Shown here: positions 1 to 6,184 of the stretch, piece by piece | Position numbering within the stretch: the stretch's first letter is position 1 | Layout of the letters: the number at the start of each line of letters is the position of its first letter | From: JANYCG01 sp031431035 | GTDB taxonomy: Bacteria > Pseudomonadota > Gammaproteobacteria > Burkholderiales > Burkholderiaceae_C | Length of the DNA stretch: 6,240 bases | Assembly: GCA_031431035.1 (NCBI GenBank) | Contig: JANPCR010000304.1 | Location: forward strand, 1 to 6,240 | Direction: 5' to 3' | Program-made: the position numbers and the translations under genes | Notes under the pieces: model-generated | The model's database searches: none | What the model was told of the DNA's origin: nothing | Seen by the model: only the letters and a program-made list of their open reading frames with translations

Positions 1-705
1 GACAAACACCCACCGCACAAAACCCGCGCCGTGCTTAAGCGCAAGGTGCGTCCCAGCCAAACTGCCCAGAACATTGGCCACCGCCATGACCGCAACAAAG
101 TGCCACCAAATATGCCCTTTCGCAACAAACAGCAACAAAGCAGCTAAATTGGTGGCGCTGTTCAGCACCTTGGCACTTGCCGACGCATTCAAAAAGTCGT
201 AGCCCAGCAGGCGAACCATTAAAAACACGAAAAAACTGCCCGCGCCGGGGCCAAAAAATCCGTCGTAGAAGCCAATCAACGCAGCAATACTAGCGGCGAC
301 AGCTATTTCTGCACGGCCCGAGAAGCGCGGAGCGTGGTGCTGCCCCAGGTCTTTTTTAGCCAGTGTGTAGATCAACACCGCCAGCAAAACCAGCGGCATG
401 GCGCGGCGCAAATAGCTGGGCGACACCACGGTCACGACCCAAGCCCCCGCCAAGGACGCGGCAAAACCGACCAACGCAGCGGGCAACAACGCCGCCCAAG
501 GCAACCTCACGCGCCGATTGAACTGCCAGGCAGCAAAGCCCGTGCCCCAAATGGCCGCTCCTTTGTTAACGCCCAGCAGCGTCGCGGGGTGCGTGGTGGG
601 AAACACCGCAAACAGCGCGGGCACCAAAATCAAGCCGCCGCCGCCCACTATGGCATCGACAAAACCGGCCAACAGCGAGGCCAGCGAAACAAGCAATAAA
701 TCCAT
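1..705 (-). CDS. TSUP (TauE/SafE, YfcA-like) membrane transporter, C-terminus cut by window edge
   Basis: Reading the minus strand from ATG at 705 gives 235 open codons to the window edge. The protein is very hydrophobic and carries the two internally repeated DUF81/TSUP half-motifs: GFVDAIVGGGGLI at residues 14-26 and GFYDGFFGPGAGSF at 145-158. These are followed by SASAKVLNSATN (175-186) and a hydrophobic helix. The second motif and the AKVLN region closely resemble E. coli YfcA as I remember it, which is about 269 aa, so roughly 30 residues should lie outside the window. The family comprises inner-membrane proteins of about 7-8 helices that export small sulfur-containing or organic anions; the substrate here is unknown. 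The ATG is the natural start because the first helix begins at once, but no good Shine-Dalgarno is visible. A terminator lies between it and the GMC gene, so it is probably transcribed separately. Confidence 0.9.
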   Translation of the reverse strand, partial: MDLLLVSLASLLAGFVDAIVGGGGLILVPALFAVFPTTHPATLLGVNKGAAIWGTGFAAWQFNRRVRLPWAALLPAALVGFAASLAGAWVVTVVSPSYLRRAMPLVLLAVLIYTLAKKDLGQHHAPRFSGRAEIAVAASIAALIGFYDGFFGPGAGSFFVFLMVRLLGYDFLNASASAKVLNSATNLAALLLFVAKGHIWWHFVAVMAVANVLGSLAGTHLALKHGAGFVRWVFV

Positions 706-775
706 CGGGGTAGTTTCGCAGCAGCTGAGGAAAGCAGTAGCCGAATTTCATTTTTAAATCATTCGTGAAGCAGGC

Positions 776-794
776 GCACTGCCGAAGACAGTGC
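776..794 (-). other. Short hairpin with UUCG-type loop in the putative transporter leader
   Basis: On the minus strand GCACTG and CAGTGC form a 6-bp stem around TCTTCGG. The inner C(UUCG)G is a known extra-stable tetraloop, with one unpaired U. No U-tract follows, so it is not a standard terminator. It lies about 70 nt upstream of the transporter ATG and could be part of its 5' leader or simply chance. Confidence 0.35.
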
Positions 795-830
795 TTTCGC
801 GCGGCTCGGTTGATTCAGAAATGAAAGGAC

Positions 831-863
831 AAATAAAAAGGCACTGGGATCGCCAGTGCCTTT
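831..863 (-). terminator. Rho-independent terminator ending the GMC transcript
   Basis: GGCACTGG (840-847) and CCAGTGCC (853-860) form a perfect 8-bp GC-rich stem with a 5-nt loop, extendable by three A-T pairs (837-839 with 861-863). Read on the minus strand, the stem is followed by TTTTTATTT, a good U-tract. On the plus strand only TTTGG follows, so termination is mainly for minus-strand transcripts. It is about 200 nt beyond the GMC stop codon and ahead of the transporter gene, so it separates the two units. Confidence 0.85.
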
Positions 864-1024
864 GGAAAAGCGCACCTGCTGTGGGCACGCCAAATTTGGT
901 CTATTTTATTTCTTCGGGGCTGTCTCCTCGGCCTCTCTGCAGTGCCGTGGCTTGTGGCCCGGTTGTGAGTGAGTCTAGTTTAAGAATTGCACCATTTCGG
1001 CGCATCCGGATTAACCCTTTTACT

Positions 1025-1045
1025 GTTCAGACCGGGCGTTCAGAC
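1025..1045. repeat. Direct repeat GTTCAGAC x2, 13-nt period
   Basis: GTTCAGAC occurs at 1025-1032 and again at 1038-1045, separated by CGGGC. It lies just after the GMC stop codon. Two 8-nt copies at this spacing may be a protein-binding site or a chance duplication; nothing else in the window matches it. Confidence 0.3.
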
Positions 1046-1066
1046 TGCTGATGTATGCGCTGCGCT

Positions 1067-2815
1067 TCAGCGGGGGCTTTCCGACAGCGCGTCCTCAAAA
1101 ATCCATTGCGCGGCTTTTTCAGCAATCATCAAGGTAGGCGAATTGGTGTTGCCACTGGTGATGGTCGGCATGACACCCGCGTCCACCACCCGCAAACCGG
1201 CAATCAACCCGCCGTTCACGCCGGGCCTGCCGCGCACCCGCAGGCGCGAGTCCACCACGGTCATCGGGTCGCTCAAACTGCCCATCTTGGTGGTGCCCAC
1301 CGGGTGAAAAATCGTGGTGGCGATGTCGCCAGCCAATTTGGCCAGTTCTGCGTCGGTTTGAAACTGGGTGCCGGGCTTCCACTCGACCGGGTTGAATTTG
1401 GCCAAGGCGGGTTGCGCCACGATGCGCCGGGTGACGCGCAGTGAATCTGCGGCCACCAGACGGTCCGCCTCGGTGCTCAGGTAGTTGGGCGCAATGGCGG
1501 GCGCATCTTCAAACTTGTTGCTTTTAATTTGTACGGTACCGCGGCTGGTCGGGTTCAAGTTGCACACGCTGGCGGTGAAAGCATTGAAGCTGTGCAGGGG
1601 CTCGCCAAAAGCATCCAGGCTGAGGGGTTGCACGTGAAATTCGAGGTTGGGGTGCTCTTGCCCAGGGTCGCTGCGGGTGAAAGCCCCCAACTGGCTGGGT
1701 GCCATGCTCATCGGGCCGCTGCGCTTCAGGGCGTATTCCAGGCCAATTTTGGCCTTGCCCAGCAAGCTGTTGGCCTGGGTGTTCAGGGTCGCCACTTTGT
1801 CCACCTTGAACACCGCGCGAATTTGCAAATGGTCTGACAAGTTGGCACCCACTCCGGGCGCATCGACCACCGGCTGGATGCTGTGCTTTTGCAAAAGCGC
1901 TGCTGGCCCAATGCCAGAAAGCTGCAAAAGTTGCGGCGACGCGATACTGCCCGCGCACAAAAGCACTTCGCGGGTGGCGCGGGCGGTGATCAGTTCATCA
2001 GTCGCCCACACTTGCACACCCGTGCAGGTCTGGGTGCCGTCGGGCAAGGTGTCGATGATCAGTTTGGACGCCTGCGCCGCTGTCCACATTTCAAAATTAG
2101 GCCGCGCGTAGCAAGTGGGGCGCAAAAAGGCCTTGGCTGTGTTCCAGCGCCAACCGGCTTTTTGATTGACTTCAAAATACCCTACGCCGTCGTTGTTGCC
2201 CCGGTTGAAGTCATCGCAAGCGGGTAGACCGGCCTGTTGCGCGGCGGCAGAAAACGCGTCCAGCACGTCCCAGCGCAGCCGCTGCTTTTCAATGCGCCAT
2301 TCACCGCCCGCGTTGCGCCCACGCAGCAACTTTTGGTAAGGCGTGCCGTTGGCGGGCATCAGTTCAGGCTCGGTTCCACGAGCGCCGTGCAGAGCGTCGG
2401 GGCCTTTGTAATAGTCCTCGTGCAGCTTGAAGTAAGGTAGCGCGTTGTCCCAGCGCCACGTGTCATCGCCTGTCAAATGCGCCCAATGGTTGTAGTCCCG
2501 CGCCTGGCCACGCATGTAGATCATGCCGTTGATGCTGCTGCTGCCACCCAAGGTTTTGCCACGCGGGTAGCGCAAACTTCGGCCATTCAGGCCGGCTTCC
2601 GGCTCGGTGTTGTAAAGCCAGTCGGTGCGCGGGTTGCCAATGCAATACAAGTAACCGACCGGAATGTGAATCCAGTGGTAGTCGTCTTTGCGCCCTGCCT
2701 CAATCAAGAGCACCCGTTTGGACGCGTCCGCGCTCAGGCGGTTGGCCAGCAGGCAGCCGGCAGTGCCCGCGCCGATGATGATGTAGTCGAAGCTGAGGGA
2801 GGTGTCGGTGGTCAT
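1067..2815 (-). CDS. GMC-family FAD-dependent oxidoreductase (choline/alcohol dehydrogenase-like)
   Basis: A 582-aa protein, in the normal size range for bacterial GMC oxidoreductases. The N-terminus has the FAD dinucleotide fold, GAGTAG at residues 15-20 with the ribose-binding acid in LLIEAG (Glu39). GMC signature 1 runs from about residue 86 (GKTLGGSSSINGMIYMRG) and signature 2 is at 289-303 (GSIASPQLLQLSGIG). The C-terminal domain carries the active-site FHPVGTTKMG (His504) and SGNTNSP (Asn556/558) followed by TLMIAEKAA, so the catalytic His/Asn pair is intact. Enzymes of this family oxidise alcohols or amino alcohols with FAD; the substrate cannot be assigned. There is no signal peptide, so it is probably cytoplasmic or peripheral to the membrane. 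I chose ATG 2815; an in-frame GTG at 2845 would add 10 residues but overlaps the PIN-like remnant. Neither start has a strong ribosome site. The gene may be transcribed with the upstream higBA genes. Confidence 0.93.
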   Translation of the reverse strand: MTTDTSLSFDYIIIGAGTAGCLLANRLSADASKRVLLIEAGRKDDYHWIHIPVGYLYCIGNPRTDWLYNTEPEAGLNGRSLRYPRGKTLGGSSSINGMIYMRGQARDYNHWAHLTGDDTWRWDNALPYFKLHEDYYKGPDALHGARGTEPELMPANGTPYQKLLRGRNAGGEWRIEKQRLRWDVLDAFSAAAQQAGLPACDDFNRGNNDGVGYFEVNQKAGWRWNTAKAFLRPTCYARPNFEMWTAAQASKLIIDTLPDGTQTCTGVQVWATDELITARATREVLLCAGSIASPQLLQLSGIGPAALLQKHSIQPVVDAPGVGANLSDHLQIRAVFKVDKVATLNTQANSLLGKAKIGLEYALKRSGPMSMAPSQLGAFTRSDPGQEHPNLEFHVQPLSLDAFGEPLHSFNAFTASVCNLNPTSRGTVQIKSNKFEDAPAIAPNYLSTEADRLVAADSLRVTRRIVAQPALAKFNPVEWKPGTQFQTDAELAKLAGDIATTIFHPVGTTKMGSLSDPMTVVDSRLRVRGRPGVNGGLIAGLRVVDAGVMPTITSGNTNSPTLMIAEKAAQWIFEDALSESPR

Positions 2816-2829
2816 TTTTAAAGGTTGTT

Positions 2830-2943
2830 TCAGACTTGCTGCCACACATGCTGCAAGTCCTCAACCCGCTTGAAGTACATGTCGAAGGTCAAAAAAGGGC
2901 AGTTATGCGCTGCAGCAGAGGCATTGATCGTCGGTTTTAACAC
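2830..2943 (-). pseudogene. Remnant of a PIN-domain (VapC-like) toxin C-terminus
   Basis: Directly after higA, in another frame, the minus strand reads 37 open codons to a TGA at 2830-2832. The peptide contains INASAAAHNCPFLTFDMYFK followed by RVEDLQHVW. It resembles the last helix-strand-helix of PIN ribonuclease toxins, where an Ala-rich helix and a hydrophobic strand lead to (L/F)(V/L)TFD..F.(R/K), with the Asp being one of the metal-binding acids. No N-terminal half with the other PIN acids is present: upstream this frame runs into higA and gives no PIN-like sequence. It is best read as the stub of a lost toxin gene. The frame starts with GTG at 2943 but lacks a ribosome site, so an expressed peptide is unlikely. 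The assignment rests on a short motif and is moderately uncertain. Confidence 0.45.
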
Positions 2944-2948
2944 CGCGT

Positions 2949-3329
2949 TCAACCGGGCTGGCGAATCAGACTCTCGGCAGGTATCCCCAAGCCAGTGTGC
3001 AGCTTCCAGACCATGGCCATGGTCAGCTTGCGTTTGCCGTTCAGTACTTCATAGACGCGATTGCGCTGCCCAATCATGGGAACCAGATCGGCGGCTGTCA
3101 GGCCTTGCTGCTCCATCCGAAATTTGATCGCCTGAACCGGGTCGGGTGGAGAGATGGGATAGTGTTTGGCTTCGTAAGCCTCGATCAGCGTCACCATTGC
3201 CTCGAAATGCGCGCCCGCGTCGCTTTCAGGCTCGGGTTCGTTATTGAAGTACGGAGCCACCAGTTGCAGAGCCAGCTGGTAATCCGCTTCTGTGCGGATA
3301 GGCTGAATGGGATAGGCATTTTTTTTCAT
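2949..3329 (-). CDS. higA: HigA-family antitoxin, XRE-type helix-turn-helix
   Basis: A 126-aa protein. The first 60 residues are an acidic helical segment (EPEPESDAGAHFEAM at 31-45) typical of the N-terminal part of this antitoxin group. From residue 57 it has the family hallmark YPISPPDPVQAIKFRMEQ, then GLTAADLVPMIG and VYEVLNGKRKLT, an XRE-type helix-turn-helix at about 76-122, ending GIPAESLI. Antitoxins of this type bind and silence HigB and, with it, repress their own promoter. The ATG overlaps the higB stop codon (ATGA, 3326-3329), showing translational coupling, and GGAG at 3338-3341 gives a good ribosome site 8 nt upstream. Toxin-first gene order is the usual HigBA arrangement. The PIN-like remnant follows immediately downstream. 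Confidence 0.92.
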   Translation of the reverse strand: MKKNAYPIQPIRTEADYQLALQLVAPYFNNEPEPESDAGAHFEAMVTLIEAYEAKHYPISPPDPVQAIKFRMEQQGLTAADLVPMIGQRNRVYEVLNGKRKLTMAMVWKLHTGLGIPAESLIRQPG

Positions 3330-3631
3330 GGTGAGCTCTCCACAGTCGCCGCGTCAACGGCATCGTATTGTTGATGCGTACCCACAAACTTGATGTACAC
3401 GGCGGCAAAGCGGTAGGCGATGGCCACGATCAGCCAGTACTCATTGCCTTTGATATTGAATACCACCCGATTGCCACCTACAAAGCTTGCGCTCGCATAC
3501 CTCAATTTGATATCTTGGGGGTTACTCCATTTGGCATGGCTGGCATCTTCAAACCACGTCTGCAAAGCCTGTTTTGAGCCGGGGTGTTTTGTCCAGAATC
3601 GAACCAGGCTTGCTTTGGAAATGACCCGCAT
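3326..3631 (-). CDS. higB: HigB-family toxin (RelE-superfamily mRNA interferase)
   Basis: A 101-aa basic protein. Its core RVVFNIKGNEYWLIVAIAY (residues about 54-72) followed by VYIKFVGTHQQYD (77-89) matches the HigB_toxin family pattern: VFN.GGNE, hydrophobic strand, then (I/V)(R/K)...TH..YD as in E. coli HigB/YgjN. Known members are ribosome-dependent mRNA-cleaving toxins neutralised by HigA. The reading frame has a TAA stop 9 nt before the ATG, so 3631 is the only upstream start. No Shine-Dalgarno is visible, and the operator palindrome ends 13 nt before the ATG. It sits 76 nt after mmsA with no clear terminator between them. GC is about 50% over the 240 nt I counted, lower than neighbouring metabolic genes, consistent with acquisition. 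The length is full and no lesion is seen, so the pair is probably functional. Confidence 0.9.
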   Translation of the reverse strand: MRVISKASLVRFWTKHPGSKQALQTWFEDASHAKWSNPQDIKLRYASASFVGGNRVVFNIKGNEYWLIVAIAYRFAAVYIKFVGTHQQYDAVDAATVESSP

Positions 3632-3637
3632 CTGCGT

Positions 3638-3643
3638 ATTTTA
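3638..3643 (-). promoter_or_regulatory. Candidate -10 element of the higBA promoter
   Basis: TAAAAT on the minus strand matches the TATAAT consensus at 5 of 6 positions and lies directly between the operator palindrome and the higB ATG. The hexamer 17 nt upstream (TTCGAA) is a poor -35. If used, transcription would begin at or within a few bases of the higB ATG, giving a leaderless or nearly leaderless mRNA. Confidence 0.35.
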
Positions 3644-3644
3644 G

Positions 3645-3657
3645 TCCCAAATTGGGA
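3645..3657. promoter_or_regulatory. Palindromic operator candidate for HigA autorepression
   Basis: TCCCAA-A-TTGGGA is a perfect inverted repeat with 6-bp arms, ending 13 nt before the higB start. XRE-type antitoxins repress their own operon by binding such a palindrome over the promoter. Its position abutting the candidate -10 would let HigA block RNA polymerase. No equally good intergenic copy occurs elsewhere in the window, which suits a dedicated site. Confidence 0.6.
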
Positions 3658-3707
3658 TTATTCGAAAAGAATCTGCGGTTGGAACACTCAACATTTCCAC
3701 CAGCAGG

Positions 3708-5219
3708 TTACTTAGCCGTCGGCATGACGAACTCCGCCCCCTTGCCAATGCTCTCAGGCCAGCGCTGCATGATGGATTTTTGCTTGGTGTAAAAGCGCAC
3801 ACCTTCTTCGCCATAGGCGTGCATATCGCCAAACAAGCTGCGCTTCCAGCCGCCAAAGCCGTGCCAGGCCATGGGCACGGGGATGGGCACGTTGATACCG
3901 ACCATACCGACTTGCACGCGGCGGCTGAATTCGCGGGCGACGTTGCCGTCGCGGGTGAAGCAGCTCACGCCGTTGCCAAACTCGTGGGCGTTGACCATGG
4001 CCAGCGCTTCGGCAAAGTCTTTGGCGCGCACGCACACCAGCACCGGGCCAAAGATTTCTTCTTTGTAAATGCGCATGTCGGTGGTGACGTGGTCAAACAG
4101 CGTTCCACCCATCCAAAAGCCATTGGCGCAGCCAGGGCCAGCGTCTGTACCCTTGAAGTTGCGGCCATCCACCAGCATTTTTGCGCCTTCTTTGACGCCA
4201 ATGTCGATGTAACCAGTGATGCGCTTATGCGCAATGTCGGTGACGATGGGGCCCATTTCGGCTGCCAAATTGGTGCCGTTCAATATTTTGAGGGTTTTGG
4301 TGCGTTCAACGAGTAGCGGCACAATTTTGTCAGCCACGTCGCCCACCAAAACCGCCACGCTGATAGCCATGCAGCGCTCGCCCGCCGAGCCGTAGGCCGA
4401 GCCAATCAGCGCATCCACGGTTTGCTCAATGTCGGCGTCGGGCATCACGACCATGTGGTTTTTGGCCCCACCCAAGGCCTGCACACGCTTGCCGTTGTGT
4501 GCGCCCGTCTCGTAAATGTAATTGGCGATGGGGGTCGAACCGACAAAACTCACCGCCTTGATATCGGGGTGGGCCAAGATGGCGTCGACGGCTTCTTTGT
4601 CGCCCTGCACCACGTTGAACACGCCGTCGGGCAGGCCCGCTTCTTTAAGCAGTTTGGCCTGCAACAGCGTGGCGCTGGGGTCAATTGGGCTGGGTTTCAA
4701 AATGAAGCTATTGCCCGCTGCAATGGCCATGGGGTACATCCACATGGGCACCATGACCGGGAAGTTGAACGGCGTGATGCCCGCGACCACGCCCAGGGGC
4801 TGGCGCAGCGTCCAGTTGTCAATGCCGGTGCTGACTTGGTCGGTAAAGTCGCCCTTGAGCAATTGCGGTATGCCGCAGGCAAACTCGATGATGTCAATGC
4901 CGCGCGTGACTTCGCCTTGCGCGTCGGTGAAGACTTTGCCGTGTTCTGCGGTGATGGCGTGCGCCAGCTCGTCGCGGTGGGCGTTCACAAGCTCCAAATA
5001 CTTGAACATGACGCGCGCGCGCCGAATGGGCGGCGTGTCGGCCCAGCCCTGAAAAGCGGCCTGCGCGGCCACAACGGCAGCATTTACCTCTGAGGCATTG
5101 GCCAGCGCCACGTTGCCAGTCACTGCGCCCGTGGCGGGGTTGAAAACAGCTTGCGTGCGGCCCGAAGCACCAGCTACCAATTGCCCGCCAATGTAATGGC
5201 CGATTGCGTTTGTCGTCAT
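3708..5219 (-). CDS. mmsA: CoA-acylating (methyl)malonate-semialdehyde dehydrogenase
   Basis: A 503-aa aldehyde dehydrogenase superfamily protein of the usual MmsA length. It shows the oxyanion-hole Asn in TPFNFP (Asn152), the cofactor Lys in LKPSP (Lys175), and the catalytic Cys283 in GSAGERCMAISV. The general-base Glu of ordinary aldehyde dehydrogenases (ELGG) is replaced: the motif reads ALGGAKNH at 248-255, the hallmark of the CoA-dependent MmsA branch. The C-terminal INVPIPVPMAWHGFGGWK is also typical. The enzyme converts methylmalonate semialdehyde or malonate semialdehyde with NAD+ and CoA to propionyl-CoA or acetyl-CoA plus CO2 in the cytosol, in valine, inositol or beta-alanine breakdown. 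A weak GGA-type ribosome site precedes the ATG. It follows the hydratase gene by 104 nt, and the two are probably co-transcribed. No mmsB or inositol genes are visible, so valine catabolism is the likelier, but unproven, role. Confidence 0.96.
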   Translation of the reverse strand: MTTNAIGHYIGGQLVAGASGRTQAVFNPATGAVTGNVALANASEVNAAVVAAQAAFQGWADTPPIRRARVMFKYLELVNAHRDELAHAITAEHGKVFTDAQGEVTRGIDIIEFACGIPQLLKGDFTDQVSTGIDNWTLRQPLGVVAGITPFNFPVMVPMWMYPMAIAAGNSFILKPSPIDPSATLLQAKLLKEAGLPDGVFNVVQGDKEAVDAILAHPDIKAVSFVGSTPIANYIYETGAHNGKRVQALGGAKNHMVVMPDADIEQTVDALIGSAYGSAGERCMAISVAVLVGDVADKIVPLLVERTKTLKILNGTNLAAEMGPIVTDIAHKRITGYIDIGVKEGAKMLVDGRNFKGTDAGPGCANGFWMGGTLFDHVTTDMRIYKEEIFGPVLVCVRAKDFAEALAMVNAHEFGNGVSCFTRDGNVAREFSRRVQVGMVGINVPIPVPMAWHGFGGWKRSLFGDMHAYGEEGVRFYTKQKSIMQRWPESIGKGAEFVMPTAK

Positions 5220-5323
5220 AGTCGTTGTCCAGTCAGGCTAAATGTTTGTTGAAGGAGGTGTCGATTTGATAGTCCAAGGCTGCAATCACTTTAGAACAAG
5301 TGTCGCCCAAATTCCCAGCGGCC

Positions 5324-6154
5324 TCAGTGGCCCGTCCAATTGGGCTTGCGCTTTTCCTGAAACGCTTTTTGCCCCTCTTTGGCGTCGTCAGACAGCGTGA
5401 ACAGCGCAATTTGGCTTTCGGTGAACGACATCGACTCTTCAAATGCCATCGACTCGATTTTCTTCATCGTGTAGCGGCCCCGGCGAATGGCGGCGGGCGA
5501 TTTGTCCAGCAGGCGCTCCAGCAACCAATTCAGGCGCACATCCACATCGGCTTCGTCAGCCGTTTGCACATAGTTCACCAGGTTGTATTGCAATGCTTGG
5601 GCGGCCGTGATGGGCTCGCCGGTCAGGCACATTTCGTTCAAAACCCGCCTGGGGATGAGGTGCTGCAACACGCTCAAGACCTGCGCTGGGAACACGCCGA
5701 CCTTGACCTCGGGCAGGCCAAACACTGCGTGGTGCGCACTTACGGCCATGTCGCACATCGACAACAGCCCAAAACCGCCTGCCATGCAGGTACCGTTCAC
5801 TCGCGCGATCAGCGGCACGCAACTGGCTTGCGCCACCCGCAACAACTGCGCCAAGTGGCCAATCGGCTCTGAATAATCGGTAGTGAAAGCTTTGGCAGAC
5901 TGCAAGTCGGCCCCGGCGCAAAACGCTTTGCTACCGGCACCCGTGATGACAATGGCGCGCACGTCCCGCCGGGTTTGCGCATCGGCAATCGCTTTGGACA
6001 TGCCTGCCAGCACCGCGTGGCTCATGGCGTTGCGGCGGGCTTCGCGTTGAATTGTCAGCCACAACACCGGGCCGCGCTGTTCAACCGCCAGTTCTTGGTC
6101 AGGCTCCACGGTGGCGCCCTGGGGGTCGGGGGTCTGGCTGGTCGATGGGGTCAT
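5324..6154 (-). CDS. Enoyl-CoA hydratase/isomerase (crotonase) family protein
   Basis: A 276-aa crotonase-fold protein. The oxyanion-hole segments are AFCAGADL (77-84) and NGTCMAGGFGLLSMCD (120-135), followed by FGLPEVKVG (145-153). The C-terminal EGQKAFQEKRKPNWTG is also typical of the family. Of the two catalytic glutamates of classical enoyl-CoA hydratase, the second is present (Glu149), but the first, in GGGCEL, is Gly129 here. Single-Glu members include isomerases and methylglutaconyl-CoA hydratase-like enzymes, so the exact reaction is uncertain; an acyl-CoA substrate is likely. Start choice: an in-frame GTG at 6196 exists, but AAGGAG lies 8 nt before ATG 6154, which decides the start. 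Next to mmsA it fits a branched-chain amino acid degradation operon. Confidence 0.93.
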   Translation of the reverse strand: MTPSTSQTPDPQGATVEPDQELAVEQRGPVLWLTIQREARRNAMSHAVLAGMSKAIADAQTRRDVRAIVITGAGSKAFCAGADLQSAKAFTTDYSEPIGHLAQLLRVAQASCVPLIARVNGTCMAGGFGLLSMCDMAVSAHHAVFGLPEVKVGVFPAQVLSVLQHLIPRRVLNEMCLTGEPITAAQALQYNLVNYVQTADEADVDVRLNWLLERLLDKSPAAIRRGRYTMKKIESMAFEESMSFTESQIALFTLSDDAKEGQKAFQEKRKPNWTGH

Positions 6155-6162
6155 GGGTCTGT

Positions 6163-6168
6163 CTCCTT
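6163..6168 (-). promoter_or_regulatory. Strong ribosome-binding site of the crotonase gene
   Basis: AAGGAG on the minus strand lies 8 nt before ATG 6154. It is the strongest ribosome site in front of any gene in the window and fixes the start 14 codons downstream of the longest open frame. Confidence 0.85.
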
Positions 6169-6184
6169 CAAATTTTTTGCCATT

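Larger units (their letters stand above)
706..1066. other. Gene-free interval between the GMC oxidoreductase and transporter genes
   Basis: This 361-bp stretch has no convincing gene. It contains the Rho-independent terminator (831-863), a small UUCG-capped hairpin (776-794), a short direct repeat (1025-1045) and a CCAAATTTGG palindrome (890-899). The part at 864-1066 would be an unusually long 3' untranslated region of the GMC mRNA. The part at 706-830 should hold the promoter and leader of the transporter gene, but I could not pick out a convincing -35/-10 pair. Short open frames here on both strands lack ribosome sites and recognisable protein character. Confidence 0.7.

Noticed and set aside
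901..1005. Minus-strand 34-codon frame in the GMC 3' untranslated region
   Set aside because: The ribosome site is poor and the peptide is not recognisable; random short frames of this size are expected.
791..1051. Plus-strand 86-codon open frame in the gene-free interval
   Set aside because: It starts with GTG inside a hairpin, has no ribosome site, runs through the terminator stem and shows no recognisable protein character.
2816..2845. GTG at 2845 as the GMC start
   Set aside because: It would add a non-conserved 10-residue extension overlapping the PIN-like remnant; the FAD motif spacing fits ATG 2815 better.
2898..2926. Possible terminator between higA and the GMC gene (short GCAG/CTGC stem before a T6 run on the minus strand)
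   Set aside because: Only a 4-bp stem with a 7-nt loop lies before the U-run, and it falls inside the PIN-like coding remnant; too weak to call.
3870..3890. Short direct repeat ATGGGCACG within mmsA
   Set aside because: It encodes the conserved PIPVPMAWH segment of MmsA and is explained by the protein sequence.
4422..5093. Long plus-strand open frame (223 codons) opposite mmsA
   Set aside because: It is His/Gly/Ala/Val-rich with the composition typical of antisense shadows of high-GC genes; the minus-strand gene is a full, motif-complete MmsA.
5306..5317. CCCAAATTCCCA resembling half of the higBA operator
   Set aside because: Only one arm matches and similar CCAAATT strings recur in coding sequence (near 1333 and 1741), so it is probably chance.
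5300..5872. Plus-strand 190-codon frame opposite the crotonase gene
   Set aside because: Antisense shadow; the minus strand carries an intact crotonase-family protein with a strong ribosome site.
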